Below, in pieces: positions 25,475 to 33,829 of a DNA stretch of 64,000 nt (position 1 is its first letter; each line of letters begins with the position of its first letter). Origin of the DNA: Nibribacter koreensis. Lineage in GTDB: Bacteria; Bacteroidota; Bacteroidia; Cytophagales; Hymenobacteraceae. The DNA lies in assembly GCF_039541795.1 (NCBI RefSeq), contig NZ_BAABGX010000002.1, forward strand, positions 1,488,001 through 1,552,000. Direction: 5' to 3'. A program made the translations under genes and the position numbers. The notes beneath the pieces were generated by a model, which did no database searches, was not told the origin of the DNA, and saw nothing but the letters and a program-made list of their open reading frames with translations.

Positions 25475-26194
25475 ATGAAAAAAAATACTGCTTTCTTATT
25501 TCTCCTTCTAGCCTTTGTAGGGGTCACTTCCTGCGCACAGGCGCAAGATAACAATGCGGTAGAGGGCAACGGAACCCTTAAATCTGAAACCAGAGCTGTG
25601 GAAGCTTTTACGGGCTTAACCATCAGTGGCGGCTATGAGGTCTTTATCACCCAAGGCAGCAAAGAATCCCTGAAGCTAGAGGGTGACGCCAATATTCTGC
25701 CTTTGATAGAAACCAAGGTGAGCAATGGCGTGCTGCACATAGCGGCAAAGAACAATGTCAACATTAGAAAGGCGAAGGGTCTGAAGCTGCACATCACGGT
25801 GCAAGACCTAAAGACCTTGAACCTGAGCGGCGGCATTAAACTTTCTACTACCAACCCCCTAAAAGGAACTGCCCTCAAAGTGGATGCCAGCGGCGGCATG
25901 CATTTAGATATGGACTTGAATCTGAAAGAACTGGACGTTGACTTGGCGGGCGGTTCTGACATTACCCTGCGCGGTACGGCAGATAAAGTGACGCTGGATA
26001 TGTCTGGAGCCACCAACCTCAAAGCCACCGAGCTCAAGGCCCAATATCTTACGCTAGATGCCTCTGGCGCCGGCAACGCCGAAGTGTTTGCCTCTAAAGA
26101 ACTCAAAGTAGACGCCTCTGGCATTATGAGCGTGGGCTACAAAGGCTCTCCTAAAGTGCAGCACACCGGCATGGGCAAAGTAAAACCACTCTAA
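25475..26194 (+). CDS. DUF2807 (head GIN domain) secreted protein
   Basis: 239 residues from ATG 25475, which opens MKKNTAFLFLLLAFVGVTSC AQAQ; the SC could be a lipobox or simply part of a signal peptide. The mature protein is a right-handed beta-helix-like repeat: FTGLTISGGYEVFITQG, VDASGGMHLDMDLN, LDVDLAGGSDITLRG, LDMSGATNLKATELK, LDASGAGNAEVFAS. This is the putative auto-transporter adhesin head GIN domain (PF10988). Surface or periplasmic location is inferred. Confidence 0.87.
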   Translation: MKKNTAFLFLLLAFVGVTSCAQAQDNNAVEGNGTLKSETRAVEAFTGLTISGGYEVFITQGSKESLKLEGDANILPLIETKVSNGVLHIAAKNNVNIRKAKGLKLHITVQDLKTLNLSGGIKLSTTNPLKGTALKVDASGGMHLDMDLNLKELDVDLAGGSDITLRGTADKVTLDMSGATNLKATELKAQYLTLDASGAGNAEVFASKELKVDASGIMSVGYKGSPKVQHTGMGKVKPL

Positions 26195-26232
26195 TCCTTT
26201 CCTTTTCCAATAGCATCCTTGACAGGTGAAGA

Positions 26233-26270
26233 GGCCCTGAGTAGCACACGCTGCCAGGGCTTTTTCTTTT
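26233..26270 (+). terminator. Terminator of the DUF2807 gene
   Basis: GCCCTG at 26234 pairs with CAGGGC at 26255, followed by TTTTTCTTTT. Confidence 0.8.
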
Positions 26271-26326
26271 AAAGAATCGCTGATTTTTGGTTATTGATTT
26301 GTCTCCTTGGGTAAACATCCCCCTTA

Positions 26327-26365
26327 GAGCTGCGCTTGGTGCCTCAAACTCCCGTTTGGGCAACC
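26327..26365 (+). repeat. 39-bp repeat C, copy 1
   Basis: GAGCTGCGCTTGGTGCCTC then AAACTCCCGTTTGGGCAACC. A second copy with few changes is at 36608-36646. Confidence 0.7.
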
Positions 26366-26544
26366 CTCAAGGGGAATCCCCATTTAGTAACAGCTTCTAC
26401 TACCCGCACCAGTTCCAGTCTTTCCGGCGAGTCGCCTAAGCAGGTTGCCGCCTCTGGCAGGACGGCGGTCACTACAGAGCAAGACGGGCTAGTCAGATAA
26501 AAGCGGCCCTACGCAGAAGAGGCAAGCTGGTACAGCGCGAGGCG

Positions 26545-26727
26545 GGAAGACGGGGCCCCGCGGCCGCGAGCGCTTAGCGGAGACAATGCAACAATGGGCA
26601 TAAGGGCACCGGAAGGAAGAACCTTCTCAGGCATAGCCAATTGCGTGCACCAAAGTTCTTGTAGGTGATAAACAGCGGCTGGGAAGGCTGGCTGGGTCGT
26701 TGGTGATAACACCAACAACGGCGGGGG
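26545..26727 (-). repeat. Long dispersed repeat B, copy 2 (inverted)
   Basis: Read on the minus strand it repeats 5024-5205 segment by segment: CCGCCGTTGTTGGTGTT, a TTGGTGCA block, a TTGTTGCATT block and GCTAAGCGCTCGCGGCCGCG. Confidence 0.7.
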
Positions 26728-26774
26728 TAGTTGAGTGAGACATCAATTAACAATCAGCAATCAACCATCAAACC

Positions 26775-26812
26775 CGTTTTTCACCTATTTCCCAGAAAAC
26801 AGGCCAAAAACA
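26775..26812. repeat. 38-bp palindromic repeat, copy 13
   Basis: CGTTTTTCACCTATTTCCC / AGAAAACAGGCCAAAAACA, somewhat degraded, 17 bp past the rlpA stop. Confidence 0.75.
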
Positions 26813-26828
26813 AAACAGTCACCAATCA

Positions 26829-27248
26829 TCATTTCTTCTTGGCTGGCTTCACCACCTCCATCTCTACTTTGGCTACACCCGCCTTCTCCAGGTCTAGCTG
26901 CCGGGCGGCTTTGAGCGAAAGATCCAGAATGCGACCGGGCGTAAAGGGACCTCTGTCAGTGATGCGTACTTTCACAGATTTGCCGTTTTCTGGATTAGTA
27001 ACCCGCACCTTGGTCCCGAAGGGTAGTTTCTTGTGGGCGGCAGTCTTTTTGCCGGGGCTGTACCGTTGGCCGTTGGCCATTTTCTTGCCGCTTAGTTTGT
27101 TGCTGTAGTAGCTGGCCTTTCCGTTTTCTTTATAGCCTTTTTCACCTAGGGCCGGGCCAGTGGTGGCGCAGCTGCTCAGCCATACAAGGGCCAGCAGGCT
27201 GAATGACAGAAAAGTGCGTCTCAGCAATAACCGGAGAGGATTAAGCAT
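26829..27248 (-). CDS. rlpA: RlpA-like lipoprotein (double-psi beta-barrel)
   Basis: 139 residues with a lipobox (VWLSSCATTG). The RlpA domain is complete: ENGKASYYSNKLSGKKMANGQRY, AAHKKLPFGTKVRVTNPENGK, and VRITDRGPFTPGRILDLSLKAA including the catalytic-type DRGPF motif. Pseudomonas RlpA is a lytic transglycosylase acting on naked glycan strands at the septum; no SPOR domain is present here, so septal targeting is uncertain. The start overlaps the end of the alpha/beta hydrolase gene by 8 bp. Confidence 0.88.
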   Translation of the reverse strand: MLNPLRLLLRRTFLSFSLLALVWLSSCATTGPALGEKGYKENGKASYYSNKLSGKKMANGQRYSPGKKTAAHKKLPFGTKVRVTNPENGKSVKVRITDRGPFTPGRILDLSLKAARQLDLEKAGVAKVEMEVVKPAKKK

Positions 27249-27936
27249 AAGCGAAGTAATGGGTAAGTGCCTGCGTGAGCAAGGGCCAGTGTATTTGTTC
27301 TAACGGATGCTTGGTGTTGGGCAGTATCTGGAGCTGGGCCGTAGGCAGGTTTCGGTAGGCGTTCACGGTTTCCTCCAGGGTCACCATCTGGTCGCGGTCG
27401 CCCACGGCCACGCGCACGGGCACTTGTACTTGGGCTAGGGTTTCTGGGGTGAGCAAGGGCTGGGCACCCAATTGTTGCATCATGTGCGCCGTCTGGCGCA
27501 TAAGCTCCCTCCAGTCCTGCGGGGCGTGCCGCTGTCTGAGGACTTCGGCAAACTGAGGTACTTTTGCCTGGACCACGTCTGGTTGCAACTTGGCAATCTC
27601 ATGCTGCGCGCCTGCTGGAGACCAGGCAAACTTGGTGGCCAGCGTAAAAATCTGCCCGAAGTGCTGGGGCTGTTGCCGCGCCGCCTCCAGGGTCACGTAG
27701 CCGCCCATGCTGTAGCCAAATACATTGACCGGACCCAGGTTCTTCTCTTGTAGCCACTGCAACAACTGATCAGCGAATGCCTCCATCGTAAAGGGAGCCT
27801 CATCAGAAAAGGGGGCGCCACCATGGCCCGGCAGGTTGAGGGAATGCACCGGCACCGTGTCTGGAAGCAGAGACAGAAGGGGCTCAAACTGGTTTTCGGC
27901 ACCCAGCGCACCGTGCAAGAGCAGAAGTGGTTTCAT
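27241..27936 (-). CDS. Alpha/beta hydrolase
   Basis: 231 residues. Catalytic features: oxyanion HGALG near the start, the nucleophile elbow FGYSMGGYV (Ser ~87), Asp in VAVGDRDQMV and the C-terminal His in LPNTKHPLEQIHW. Cytosolic BioH/MhpC-like size; substrate unknown. It is translationally coupled to rlpA, perhaps only by gene order. Confidence 0.85.
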   Translation of the reverse strand: MKPLLLLHGALGAENQFEPLLSLLPDTVPVHSLNLPGHGGAPFSDEAPFTMEAFADQLLQWLQEKNLGPVNVFGYSMGGYVTLEAARQQPQHFGQIFTLATKFAWSPAGAQHEIAKLQPDVVQAKVPQFAEVLRQRHAPQDWRELMRQTAHMMQQLGAQPLLTPETLAQVQVPVRVAVGDRDQMVTLEETVNAYRNLPTAQLQILPNTKHPLEQIHWPLLTQALTHYFAYA

Positions 27937-27973
27937 GTCAGCAAATTACAGAACCTGCGCGTAATGCAAAACC

Positions 27974-28011
27974 CGTTTTTGGGCTCTTTTCCAGAAAACA
28001 GGCTAAAAACA
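27974..28011. repeat. 38-bp palindromic repeat, copy 14
   Basis: CGTTTTTGGGCTCTTTTCC / AGAAAACAGGCTAAAAACA, between the GNAT gene's 3' end and the hydrolase start. Confidence 0.85.
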
Positions 28012-28022
28012 GCATGCCGTGA

Positions 28023-28454
28023 TTACAGCTTCTTTAAGAAGTGAAAGCCTTTGATCTGGAAGCCTTCGCGCAGGTAGAACTTGTGGGCCGGGGCATTGAC
28101 CACGTAGGCGTCCAGCATGGCGGTTTCGCAGGCTTGGGCCTTGGCCTCATGTAGCAGCCAGTCCAGCAGCAGCTTGCCCACGCCTTTCGAGCGGTACGGC
28201 TCATCTACCACAAAATTGTCAATCTCCAGGTACTTGCCGCTGTACAGCTTGGTGGCAATCCAGTACCCAGAAAGGCCTATGCAGACATCGCCCTGAAAAC
28301 AGCCCACCATCCTGTAAGCACTGGGGTGCATCTGGTCAATAAGCTGGGTGTACCGCTCTTGCGTCATGTGCGGGTTCAACAACTGGATGAGCCGGTATTG
28401 GTCCAGCATCTCCTGATGACTGGTGATGGGCCGTATGGTAAAGGAAGAAATCAC
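28023..28454 (-). CDS. GNAT-family N-acetyltransferase
   Basis: 143 residues. The core GNAT motif A is seen in LEIDNFVVDEPYRSKGVGKLLLDWLLHEAK (the RSKGVGK acetyl-CoA loop), followed by AMLDAYVVNAPAHKFYLREGF. The substrate is unknown. Single gene. Confidence 0.88.
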   Translation of the reverse strand: MISSFTIRPITSHQEMLDQYRLIQLLNPHMTQERYTQLIDQMHPSAYRMVGCFQGDVCIGLSGYWIATKLYSGKYLEIDNFVVDEPYRSKGVGKLLLDWLLHEAKAQACETAMLDAYVVNAPAHKFYLREGFQIKGFHFLKKL

Positions 28455-28570
28455 GAATGGTATAGAAATTAAGGAACGAAGACCAGCGCAGCGTCAAGGG
28501 CTTCTCTGCAAATATAACAGCAAACAGCTACCCAACCGGCTAGAGGTAACGAATGAACAAGCCCGCCCTT

Positions 28571-28612
28571 GAAAAAGAGAATAGGTCACCACTCCAGGGA
28601 ATGATGACCTAT
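28571..28612 (-). terminator. Terminator of the 28638-29384 gene
   Basis: On the minus strand ATAGGTCA pairs with TGACCTAT and is followed by TCTCTTTTTC. Confidence 0.6.
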
Positions 28613-28637
28613 GGTGCCAGCTGGTAGGTTGCTTTGC

Positions 28638-29384
28638 CTAGTTGACCGGCGTGTAGTTGTAAAGGTCTATGGCCTCAGAGAGCTGGTCTTTTCTAACCAG
28701 ACGTATGACCTGCGGCAGCAAGGTCACGCCCAAGCCCACAAAAAACAGCGGCGAAATCTTGTTGCCACCCTCTGGGCCAGACCTGAACTGCTGCTGAATG
28801 CCGGCCAGCATCAAGCCGCCGCCCGCCACGTACATGCCCAGTTGAATGTTCTGGCCGCGTTTATACTTCTGCAGGCTCTCCATGCTGCCGGGGTTGTCTG
28901 ACAAGGCCACCCGCAGGTTCTTGTAAGAGAGTGGTTCTAAGGGGCCGTTTTCTTTTGCAAAGTAGTACACCCGCCGCTGCGTAGGGTAGCCGTAGCCATA
29001 GCCGCCCACGCCAATGCCGCCCATGCCCACGCCTACGCCGGGCGCATACCCGCTATAATCAGTGCGGTAGGTAAAGTAGGTAGTGATTTTGCCAGAGGTC
29101 TCGCGCTGGGCAAAGTCACTGTGCCGGCGCCCGTTGGCGTTGAGTCTGGCAAAGAAACCGTCCTGGGTCTGGTAGTAGCGCACCCGCTCTGGGGCATATT
29201 GCAGTGAGTCATCCAGGAGAAAGTAGTTCTGCTTGAACAGCGGGCTCTTGAACTGGATGCGCCTGGCGTAGATGCGCTCACCGGTCATCAGTTCTATAAA
29301 ATAAGGCTGGCTCACGTCCTGGGCCCACACGCTTTCTGTGATGGACCATGTCAACAGTATCAGTAAAAACAGTTTCTTCATCAT
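28638..29384 (-). CDS. Secreted protein with glycine/tyrosine-rich segment, unknown
   Basis: About 248 residues from the tandem ATGs at 29384/29381, which open the signal peptide MKKLFLLILLTWSITESVWAQ. The middle has GVGVGMGGIGVGGYGYGYPTQRR, a low-complexity Gly/Tyr stretch, and two hydrophobic segments follow near the C-terminus (~190-207 and 220-238). Possibly membrane-attached after export; the function is unknown. Confidence 0.65.
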   Translation of the reverse strand: MMKKLFLLILLTWSITESVWAQDVSQPYFIELMTGERIYARRIQFKSPLFKQNYFLLDDSLQYAPERVRYYQTQDGFFARLNANGRRHSDFAQRETSGKITTYFTYRTDYSGYAPGVGVGMGGIGVGGYGYGYPTQRRVYYFAKENGPLEPLSYKNLRVALSDNPGSMESLQKYKRGQNIQLGMYVAGGGLMLAGIQQQFRSGPEGGNKISPLFFVGLGVTLLPQVIRLVRKDQLSEAIDLYNYTPVN

Positions 29385-29499
29385 AGCTCTATACAAACGA
29401 AATAAGCCATAGGCCTATTGGATTAAAGGTACATAAAAAACGGAAACGGGGTAAAGACGGATGTTTTTCCTGCGCTTTTGCCAACTGGCAGTCAGGTGG

Positions 29500-29796
29500 A
29501 TGAGTAAAAGAAAGCCTAAGTCTACTGTTTTACTTACTTGTACGGCTATGTTCATGACGCTGGCAATACTACTGATCATTGCGTTGGTCATCACCCTTTA
29601 TGAGTACAATGCCAGCCGGGCGGGTTTCACAAACCTTGCTAAAACGTCGGGCTCGGGCACTGGCGTAAGAAACAACACGGGTGTACTACATGAGGACCAG
29701 TCCTTAAAAGCTGGGGCCAAGGTGACGCGGCCTGCGTACCCACCGCCTCAAGATAGTGGTCCTGAGGCGATGGGCAAGGATAGGTTAGAAGCATAA
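29500..29796 (+). CDS. Small single-TM protein, unknown
   Basis: 98 residues from ATG 29500, preceded two bases earlier by AGGTGG; ATG 29461 would add 13 residues. A short basic N-terminus (MSKRKPKSTV) leads into one long TM helix (~12-35), then a Gly/Pro-rich, probably extracytoplasmic tail. It converges on the Hsp20 gene and shares its terminator. Confidence 0.55.
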   Translation: MSKRKPKSTVLLTCTAMFMTLAILLIIALVITLYEYNASRAGFTNLAKTSGSGTGVRNNTGVLHEDQSLKAGAKVTRPAYPPPQDSGPEAMGKDRLEA

Positions 29797-29810
29797 CCCT
29801 TGTCCTGTAA

Positions 29811-29854
29811 AAACAGAAGAGGCACCCTTTCTGCAAAGGGTGCCTCTTCTGTTT
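29811..29854. terminator. Bidirectional terminator
   Basis: Near-perfect palindrome: AAACAGAAGAGGCACCCTTT pairs with AAAGGGTGCCTCTTCTGTTT around a TCTGC-type loop, between converging genes. Confidence 0.85.
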
Positions 29855-29868
29855 AGGTGGTACACAGC

Positions 29869-30426
29869 TTAATGCTGGTTGCTTTTCTGTTTCCTAGCAG
29901 AAGCGGTCTCCTTGATAGGCGCGTTGGCTTCCTCAAACTGGTTTCTGTCTTTGTTTTCAAGCCGCATGTTGGCGCCGGCATTGTTGCCTTCGCGCACCTC
30001 AATGCGGTGGCGGGAGGTTTTTTGCTCGTCTTTCGGCACGGTCACCCTCAGCACGCCATTCTCAAAGACGGCTTCTATATTCTTGGGGTCTACCACGTCT
30101 GGCAGCTGGAAGGAGCGGGAGAACGAACCGTACTGGCTTTCTACCATGTGGTAACGCTTCTCTTTCTTCTCTTGGTTGAACTGGCGCTCGCCAGAGATGG
30201 TCAGCCTGCCTTGCTGGAAATCCAGGGAGATGTCCTCTTTCTTAAGGCCGGGGAGGGATACCTCAATCTCAAAGCCTTTCTCTGTCTCGCAGGTGTCTAC
30301 CTGCGGGGTAAAGCGGTTCATACGCTCCCGGTTGCTGACAGAATCCTGGAAGAAACGATCCAGCATGGTGCTGAAGCTTTGCGGCATCATGTCATCAAAG
30401 CCGCTGTTAAAACGTTGGATGGCCAT
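29869..30426 (-). CDS. Small heat-shock protein (Hsp20/alpha-crystallin)
   Basis: 185 residues from ATG 30426, preceded by an unusually strong AAGGAG ribosome site. The alpha-crystallin domain spans ~40-140 (VDTCETEKGFEIEVSLPGLKKEDISLDF, LTISGERQ, FSRSFQLPDVVDPKNIEAVFENGVLRVTVPK). The C-terminal extension is long and Asn/Lys-rich, without a clear IxI motif. Holdase chaperone in the cytosol. A second, divergent family member lies upstream in the same direction. Confidence 0.9.
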   Translation of the reverse strand: MAIQRFNSGFDDMMPQSFSTMLDRFFQDSVSNRERMNRFTPQVDTCETEKGFEIEVSLPGLKKEDISLDFQQGRLTISGERQFNQEKKEKRYHMVESQYGSFSRSFQLPDVVDPKNIEAVFENGVLRVTVPKDEQKTSRHRIEVREGNNAGANMRLENKDRNQFEEANAPIKETASARKQKSNQH

Positions 30427-30520
30427 AATTTTCTCCTTTCCGGTTGAATAGGTTACATAAAACAACAAATCCAGATAGTGTCTGCGCCTTCTTGTAAAGG
30501 GCAGGTTTTTGCGCAAGGGC

Positions 30521-30558
30521 CGTTTTTGGCCTGTTTTCAGGAAAAGAGCCCAGAAACG
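30521..30558. repeat. 38-bp palindromic repeat, copy 15
   Basis: CGTTTTTGGCCTGTTTTC / GAAAAGAGCCCAGAAACG, between the two Hsp20 genes. Confidence 0.83.
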
Positions 30559-30619
30559 TCCAGCCTTGTTAATGACTAAATCGTGCTGGGCTCAACTCTG
30601 TTATACGTATTCTGTTCTT

Positions 30620-31000
30620 TTACCTCTGTTCAATGTCCAATAATCTTGGGCCGCCCGGCAGGTAAGGCAAGTACACCCGCAGCTCCCGGCCTTCATGCAC
30701 CACCCGCATCTGGGCGTAGTCAATATTGGCAGGCAGCACAAAGTTTTGATGGAACAAGGGCGCCAGCGTGGCGGTAAGACTGTCCTGTTGATGCAGGGCC
30801 ATGACGGTCAGCTGGTTCTTGTCTAGAATCACCTGGCACTGCTCTGCCTCTACGCCCGGAAGCAGTATCTGCAAAATTGCTTCTTTCTTGCGTTTTTCTA
30901 ACCGTACCTGGGGTTGAATGACGCCGCCGCCAACGGTATTGGTAGCATCTATGTAATGGGCAATGTTCTGTAAGAACTTTTTATCTTTTATCAACTTCAT
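30620..31000 (-). CDS. Divergent Hsp20-like protein
   Basis: 126 residues with a good ribosome site (TAGGAGAG) before ATG 31000. The crystallin core is recognisable (PQVRLEKRKKEAILQILLPGVEAEQCQVILDKNQLTVMA, split here) and ends with NFVLPANIDYAQMRVVHEGRELRVYLPYLPG, the beta8-9 region. The N-terminal arm is short. Probably a stress chaperone acting with the neighbouring Hsp20. Confidence 0.78.
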   Translation of the reverse strand: MKLIKDKKFLQNIAHYIDATNTVGGGVIQPQVRLEKRKKEAILQILLPGVEAEQCQVILDKNQLTVMALHQQDSLTATLAPLFHQNFVLPANIDYAQMRVVHEGRELRVYLPYLPGGPRLLDIEQR

Positions 31001-31169
31001 GGTTTCTCTCCTAAATGCTCTATTTCAGATACAGGAGACCTTGCAAAGCCCGTACCAGAGCGTTTACAAGGATTAAAGAGCCAAGATGCAAGACAAAATG
31101 GCAAAGCAGTGCTGTGTCATAAATGGCATTATGGCAGGAAGTTGGTTTTGAAGAAAAAAGAAGCTGGGC

Positions 31170-31583
31170 TTATTGCTCAGAAAGCCAATGCTGGGCGTCT
31201 GCTACAGAGTCAAACAGCTGAATGGTAACCAGGCTGTTAATCTGCGGCTCCAGGGCCTCCATGGACATCTGCCCAAAAATGCCCGGCGCCAGGACGTGCG
31301 CCACGTAGCGCATGCCGGCGTCTACCGCCATGGGCGTCCAGACGTCTGCTAGCCATTCATTGGCCGTGTTCCAGCCGCCTACAATGTTAGTATTGTCACT
31401 CAGGTATTTACTGGCACCCGTCTGCTGAATCCACTCCAGTAGCGTGTTCATGCCCTTCTGGATGGAGTTGAGCGAGTGAACGCCAATCCAGTCACCATAA
31501 ATCCAGCCGTTCTGGGCATCATACACCAGGCGCAGAGACGCTTGGCCAAATTGAAGTACGGTAGACTGTTCCTGTGCAAGCAT
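31170..31583 (-). CDS. STAS/SpoIIAA-like domain protein A
   Basis: 137 residues, cytosolic. Strand-helix alternation and the motif SKYLSDNTNIVGGWNTANEWLADVW fit the SpoIIAA-like (STAS/SEC14-type) family of Bacteroidota. The plus-strand gene at 32202 has the matching motif TRWLADNRKM at the same depth, so the two are distant paralogues flanking a 620-bp non-coding stretch. Role unknown. Confidence 0.65.
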   Translation of the reverse strand: MLAQEQSTVLQFGQASLRLVYDAQNGWIYGDWIGVHSLNSIQKGMNTLLEWIQQTGASKYLSDNTNIVGGWNTANEWLADVWTPMAVDAGMRYVAHVLAPGIFGQMSMEALEPQINSLVTIQLFDSVADAQHWLSEQ

Positions 31584-32201
31584 AAAAGCAAAAGGTATTG
31601 CGCCTCAGTGAGAGGCATAGAAAGTAAATCTATGAAATAATGCGCTTATTTTATGCAGGTACCCGCATTTTTACAGCAAATTTCATTGGTTTTTAGATAA
31701 AAAACAGCCTCTTGCCTAAAAAATCATGCAAGTTTTACGGTGAATGCTAATTTCTGCTGAAGCCCAGGTCTCCACCTGCTCTGTGTTTTCCATAAAAGCC
31801 CATACGTCTATTTGCCGGCTGCCAAACGCTAACCAGCCCTTGAGCAGCTAGTGAGCGGCAAGGGTAATAAGGAGATTTTTTATAAATTATCCTTTGCCTT
31901 GCGCTTACCTGTCAGGACCCAGATATATAAAGATGAAAGAGAAGTATACAGGGCGTAAACATATTGGCGGGCCTGCGCTTATACAGAGGAATCTTGCTCT
32001 GGTTGCTCAAAGTAGCTTGCTTGTAAGATGACCGGGACAGATGTAACCGTTACAGAAATACATCGTCCATTATAGGAGTAGATTAGTGAATCCAGATGCA
32101 GCAACGCCTTTTATATGCGCTTCTGCCTGGTCATACCAATAAAGTCCGGCCCTGCCGTGTACACCCGCCTGCGTTTGCAAGCGGTTAAAACTGAATGAAA
32201 G
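31584..32201. other. Divergent region between two STAS-like genes
   Basis: 618 bp without a convincing ORF or a 38-bp palindrome. It must hold promoters for both genes; no clear TAnnTTTG box found. Confidence 0.45.
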
Positions 32202-32618
32202 ATGTTACTTACCTTGCCCAAAGTGTATTATGAGAGCCATACCGTTACCATCAAGTATGATGAGGAGCAGTCTCTGGGCATGGCGGTCTGGCAAGGCAAG
32301 CTGAGAAGCGAAGAGATACGTGAAGCCATCTTGCTATGCGCCTACGTGGTAGAACGCTACGGCCTTACCCGTTGGCTGGCAGACAACCGCAAAATGCGCG
32401 CCTTCTCCCAAGAAGATCAGCTATGGATTCTGCAGAACGCCGTGCCCCAGATCTTGACGGGTTCTTTGCGGCGCATGGCCACGGTGGTTTCTGAAGACGT
32501 GCAACACGTTGAGTCCATAGCGCAGATCATTGAACGCGCCGGCGACACCGCTAACTTGGTGCTGTGTGATTTCAGGGAGCAGGAGGCGGCGGTAGAGTGG
32601 CTCCTGCAAGATTTCTAA
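32202..32618 (+). CDS. STAS/SpoIIAA-like domain protein B
   Basis: 138 residues. Opens with YYESHTVTIKYDEEQSLGMAVWQGKL, an antiparallel strand pair, then a helix and LTRWLADNRKMRAFSQEDQLWI, the paralogous motif shared with the 31170-31583 protein. Probably a cytosolic regulatory or ligand-binding domain. Function unknown. Confidence 0.65.
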   Translation: MLLTLPKVYYESHTVTIKYDEEQSLGMAVWQGKLRSEEIREAILLCAYVVERYGLTRWLADNRKMRAFSQEDQLWILQNAVPQILTGSLRRMATVVSEDVQHVESIAQIIERAGDTANLVLCDFREQEAAVEWLLQDF

Positions 32619-32635
32619 TAGACATTACGTAGGTG

Positions 32636-32673
32636 CGTTTTTGGGCTGGTTCTCTATAAACAGGCCAAAAATG
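32636..32673. repeat. 38-bp palindromic repeat, copy 16
   Basis: CGTTTTTGGGCTGGTTCTC / TATAAACAGGCCAAAAATG, 17 bp after the preceding stop. Confidence 0.78.
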
Positions 32674-32900
32674 ATGAGCAGGTAGACCGTCTCTTTCCGC
32701 AACCCAAAATCTACCAAGCCACATTTTTTTGATGAGGGCCATGCTGGGCTATTAGCGGTCTGGACGTATTGTGCAGCCTGTTTTCTAGGGGCGTAGACTT
32801 TTTGTGGGCGCAGGTGCTGGGAGGCATGCAACCTTTGAGCAGGCTTTGGGCTCTTTTTAGTGGTAATCATTTACCATTATCCCCCACGCTACAAGCTCTC

Positions 32901-33707
32901 ATGAAACTAACTGTACGTCTATTCACCACCGTCTTTTTCTTAGCCTTCTCCCTGGCTAGCTGTGACCTGGAAGAACCCACGCCCGTAGATCCTGCGCAGG
33001 GACCCGTGTACCTGACCCAGATTAGCACCTTGCAGGGAGATGAACGCCAGTTTGTGTACAACGGCCAAGGCTGGCTCACCAAGATCACCGGCAAAGGTGC
33101 GTATGCCCTTAACGGCAATACCACCTCTTCTAGTGACGTGCTCTTTGACACCTGGCGCCGCTTAGCCTACATAGTCACCCAAGGCTCTGGCACCAACACA
33201 GAAAATGTTTACCATTACACTTCAGAGAACCTGTTGTACAAGGTAGAAGAGCTCATCAACGGCCAGGTAGAAAGGTACCATACCTTTGAGTATGACGGCA
33301 ACCGCCAGTTAAAGACGCGTTACGGTTTTTACAAAGAAGGACCAGACGCAGAGACCCCGCGTGCCACCCGCAAGCAAACCTACACCTATGCCGCCACTGG
33401 CAACGTCACAGAGATTGTCTACTACCAAAAGGTAAACCCTGCCAGTGAGTGGACTCTTGCCCAGACCCAGAAGTACACAGACTATGACGGTAAAACCGGG
33501 GTGCAACACATGACTGGCCTGCTGTTCACGCCCACCATTGTCCTGCACCGCAACAACCCCGGCAAAGTAACCACCACGCTGGCCACCGGAGAGCAGCACG
33601 TCACGGTGTTTGCGTACCAGTACAATGAGCGTAACCTGCCCGTCAAGAGAACCGCTACCTCAGACCAAGGAGAGGTCCTGGAGACCACCTTCACGTATCA
33701 GTTTTAG
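32901..33707 (+). CDS. Lipoprotein with YD/RHS-like repeats
   Basis: 268 residues from ATG 32901, which starts the lipoprotein signal MKLTVRLFTTVFFLAFSLASC. The mature part has short repeats of the YD type: FVYNGQGWLTKITGK, HYTSENLLYKVEELINGQ, FEYDGNRQLKTRYGF, FAYQYNERNLPVKR. Such proteins fold as open beta-structures; the function is unknown. Surface or periplasmic anchoring is inferred from the lipobox. Confidence 0.75.
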   Translation: MKLTVRLFTTVFFLAFSLASCDLEEPTPVDPAQGPVYLTQISTLQGDERQFVYNGQGWLTKITGKGAYALNGNTTSSSDVLFDTWRRLAYIVTQGSGTNTENVYHYTSENLLYKVEELINGQVERYHTFEYDGNRQLKTRYGFYKEGPDAETPRATRKQTYTYAATGNVTEIVYYQKVNPASEWTLAQTQKYTDYDGKTGVQHMTGLLFTPTIVLHRNNPGKVTTTLATGEQHVTVFAYQYNERNLPVKRTATSDQGEVLETTFTYQF

Positions 33708-33737
33708 CACTAAGGAATCTGGGTGTTGCTATAAGCA

Positions 33738-33797
33738 AAGCGGCCTTCCGTTTTTGGCCTGTTTTACAGAAAACAAGTCAAAAACGGAAGGCCGCTT
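33738..33797. terminator. 60-bp palindrome with nested 38-bp repeat, between converging genes
   Basis: Outer arms AAGCGGCCTTC and GAAGGCCGCTT pair perfectly; copy 17 of the 38-bp family (33749-33786) fills the inside. T-rich sequence follows at 33803. Confidence 0.75.
33749..33786. repeat. 38-bp palindromic repeat, copy 17 (inside terminator)
   Basis: CGTTTTTGGCCTGTTTTAC / AGAAAACAAGTCAAAAACG. Confidence 0.83.
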
Positions 33798-33829
33798 CTT
33801 GTTAAGCTTTTTTAAAGGGGCCTGAAAGC

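Larger units (their letters stand above)
26195..26828. other. Repeat-rich intergenic region
   Basis: About 630 bp with a terminator, a copy of the 39-bp repeat C (26327-26365), long repeat B (26545-26727, inverted) and a 38-bp palindrome at 26775. ORFs here translate repeat sequence and are not supported. Confidence 0.6.

Noticed and set aside
26509..26718. 69-aa minus-strand ORF starting MLVLSPTTQ
   Set aside because: It is a translation of repeat B; the third copy gives MLVFSPTTQ and then diverges, as expected for non-coding repeat DNA.
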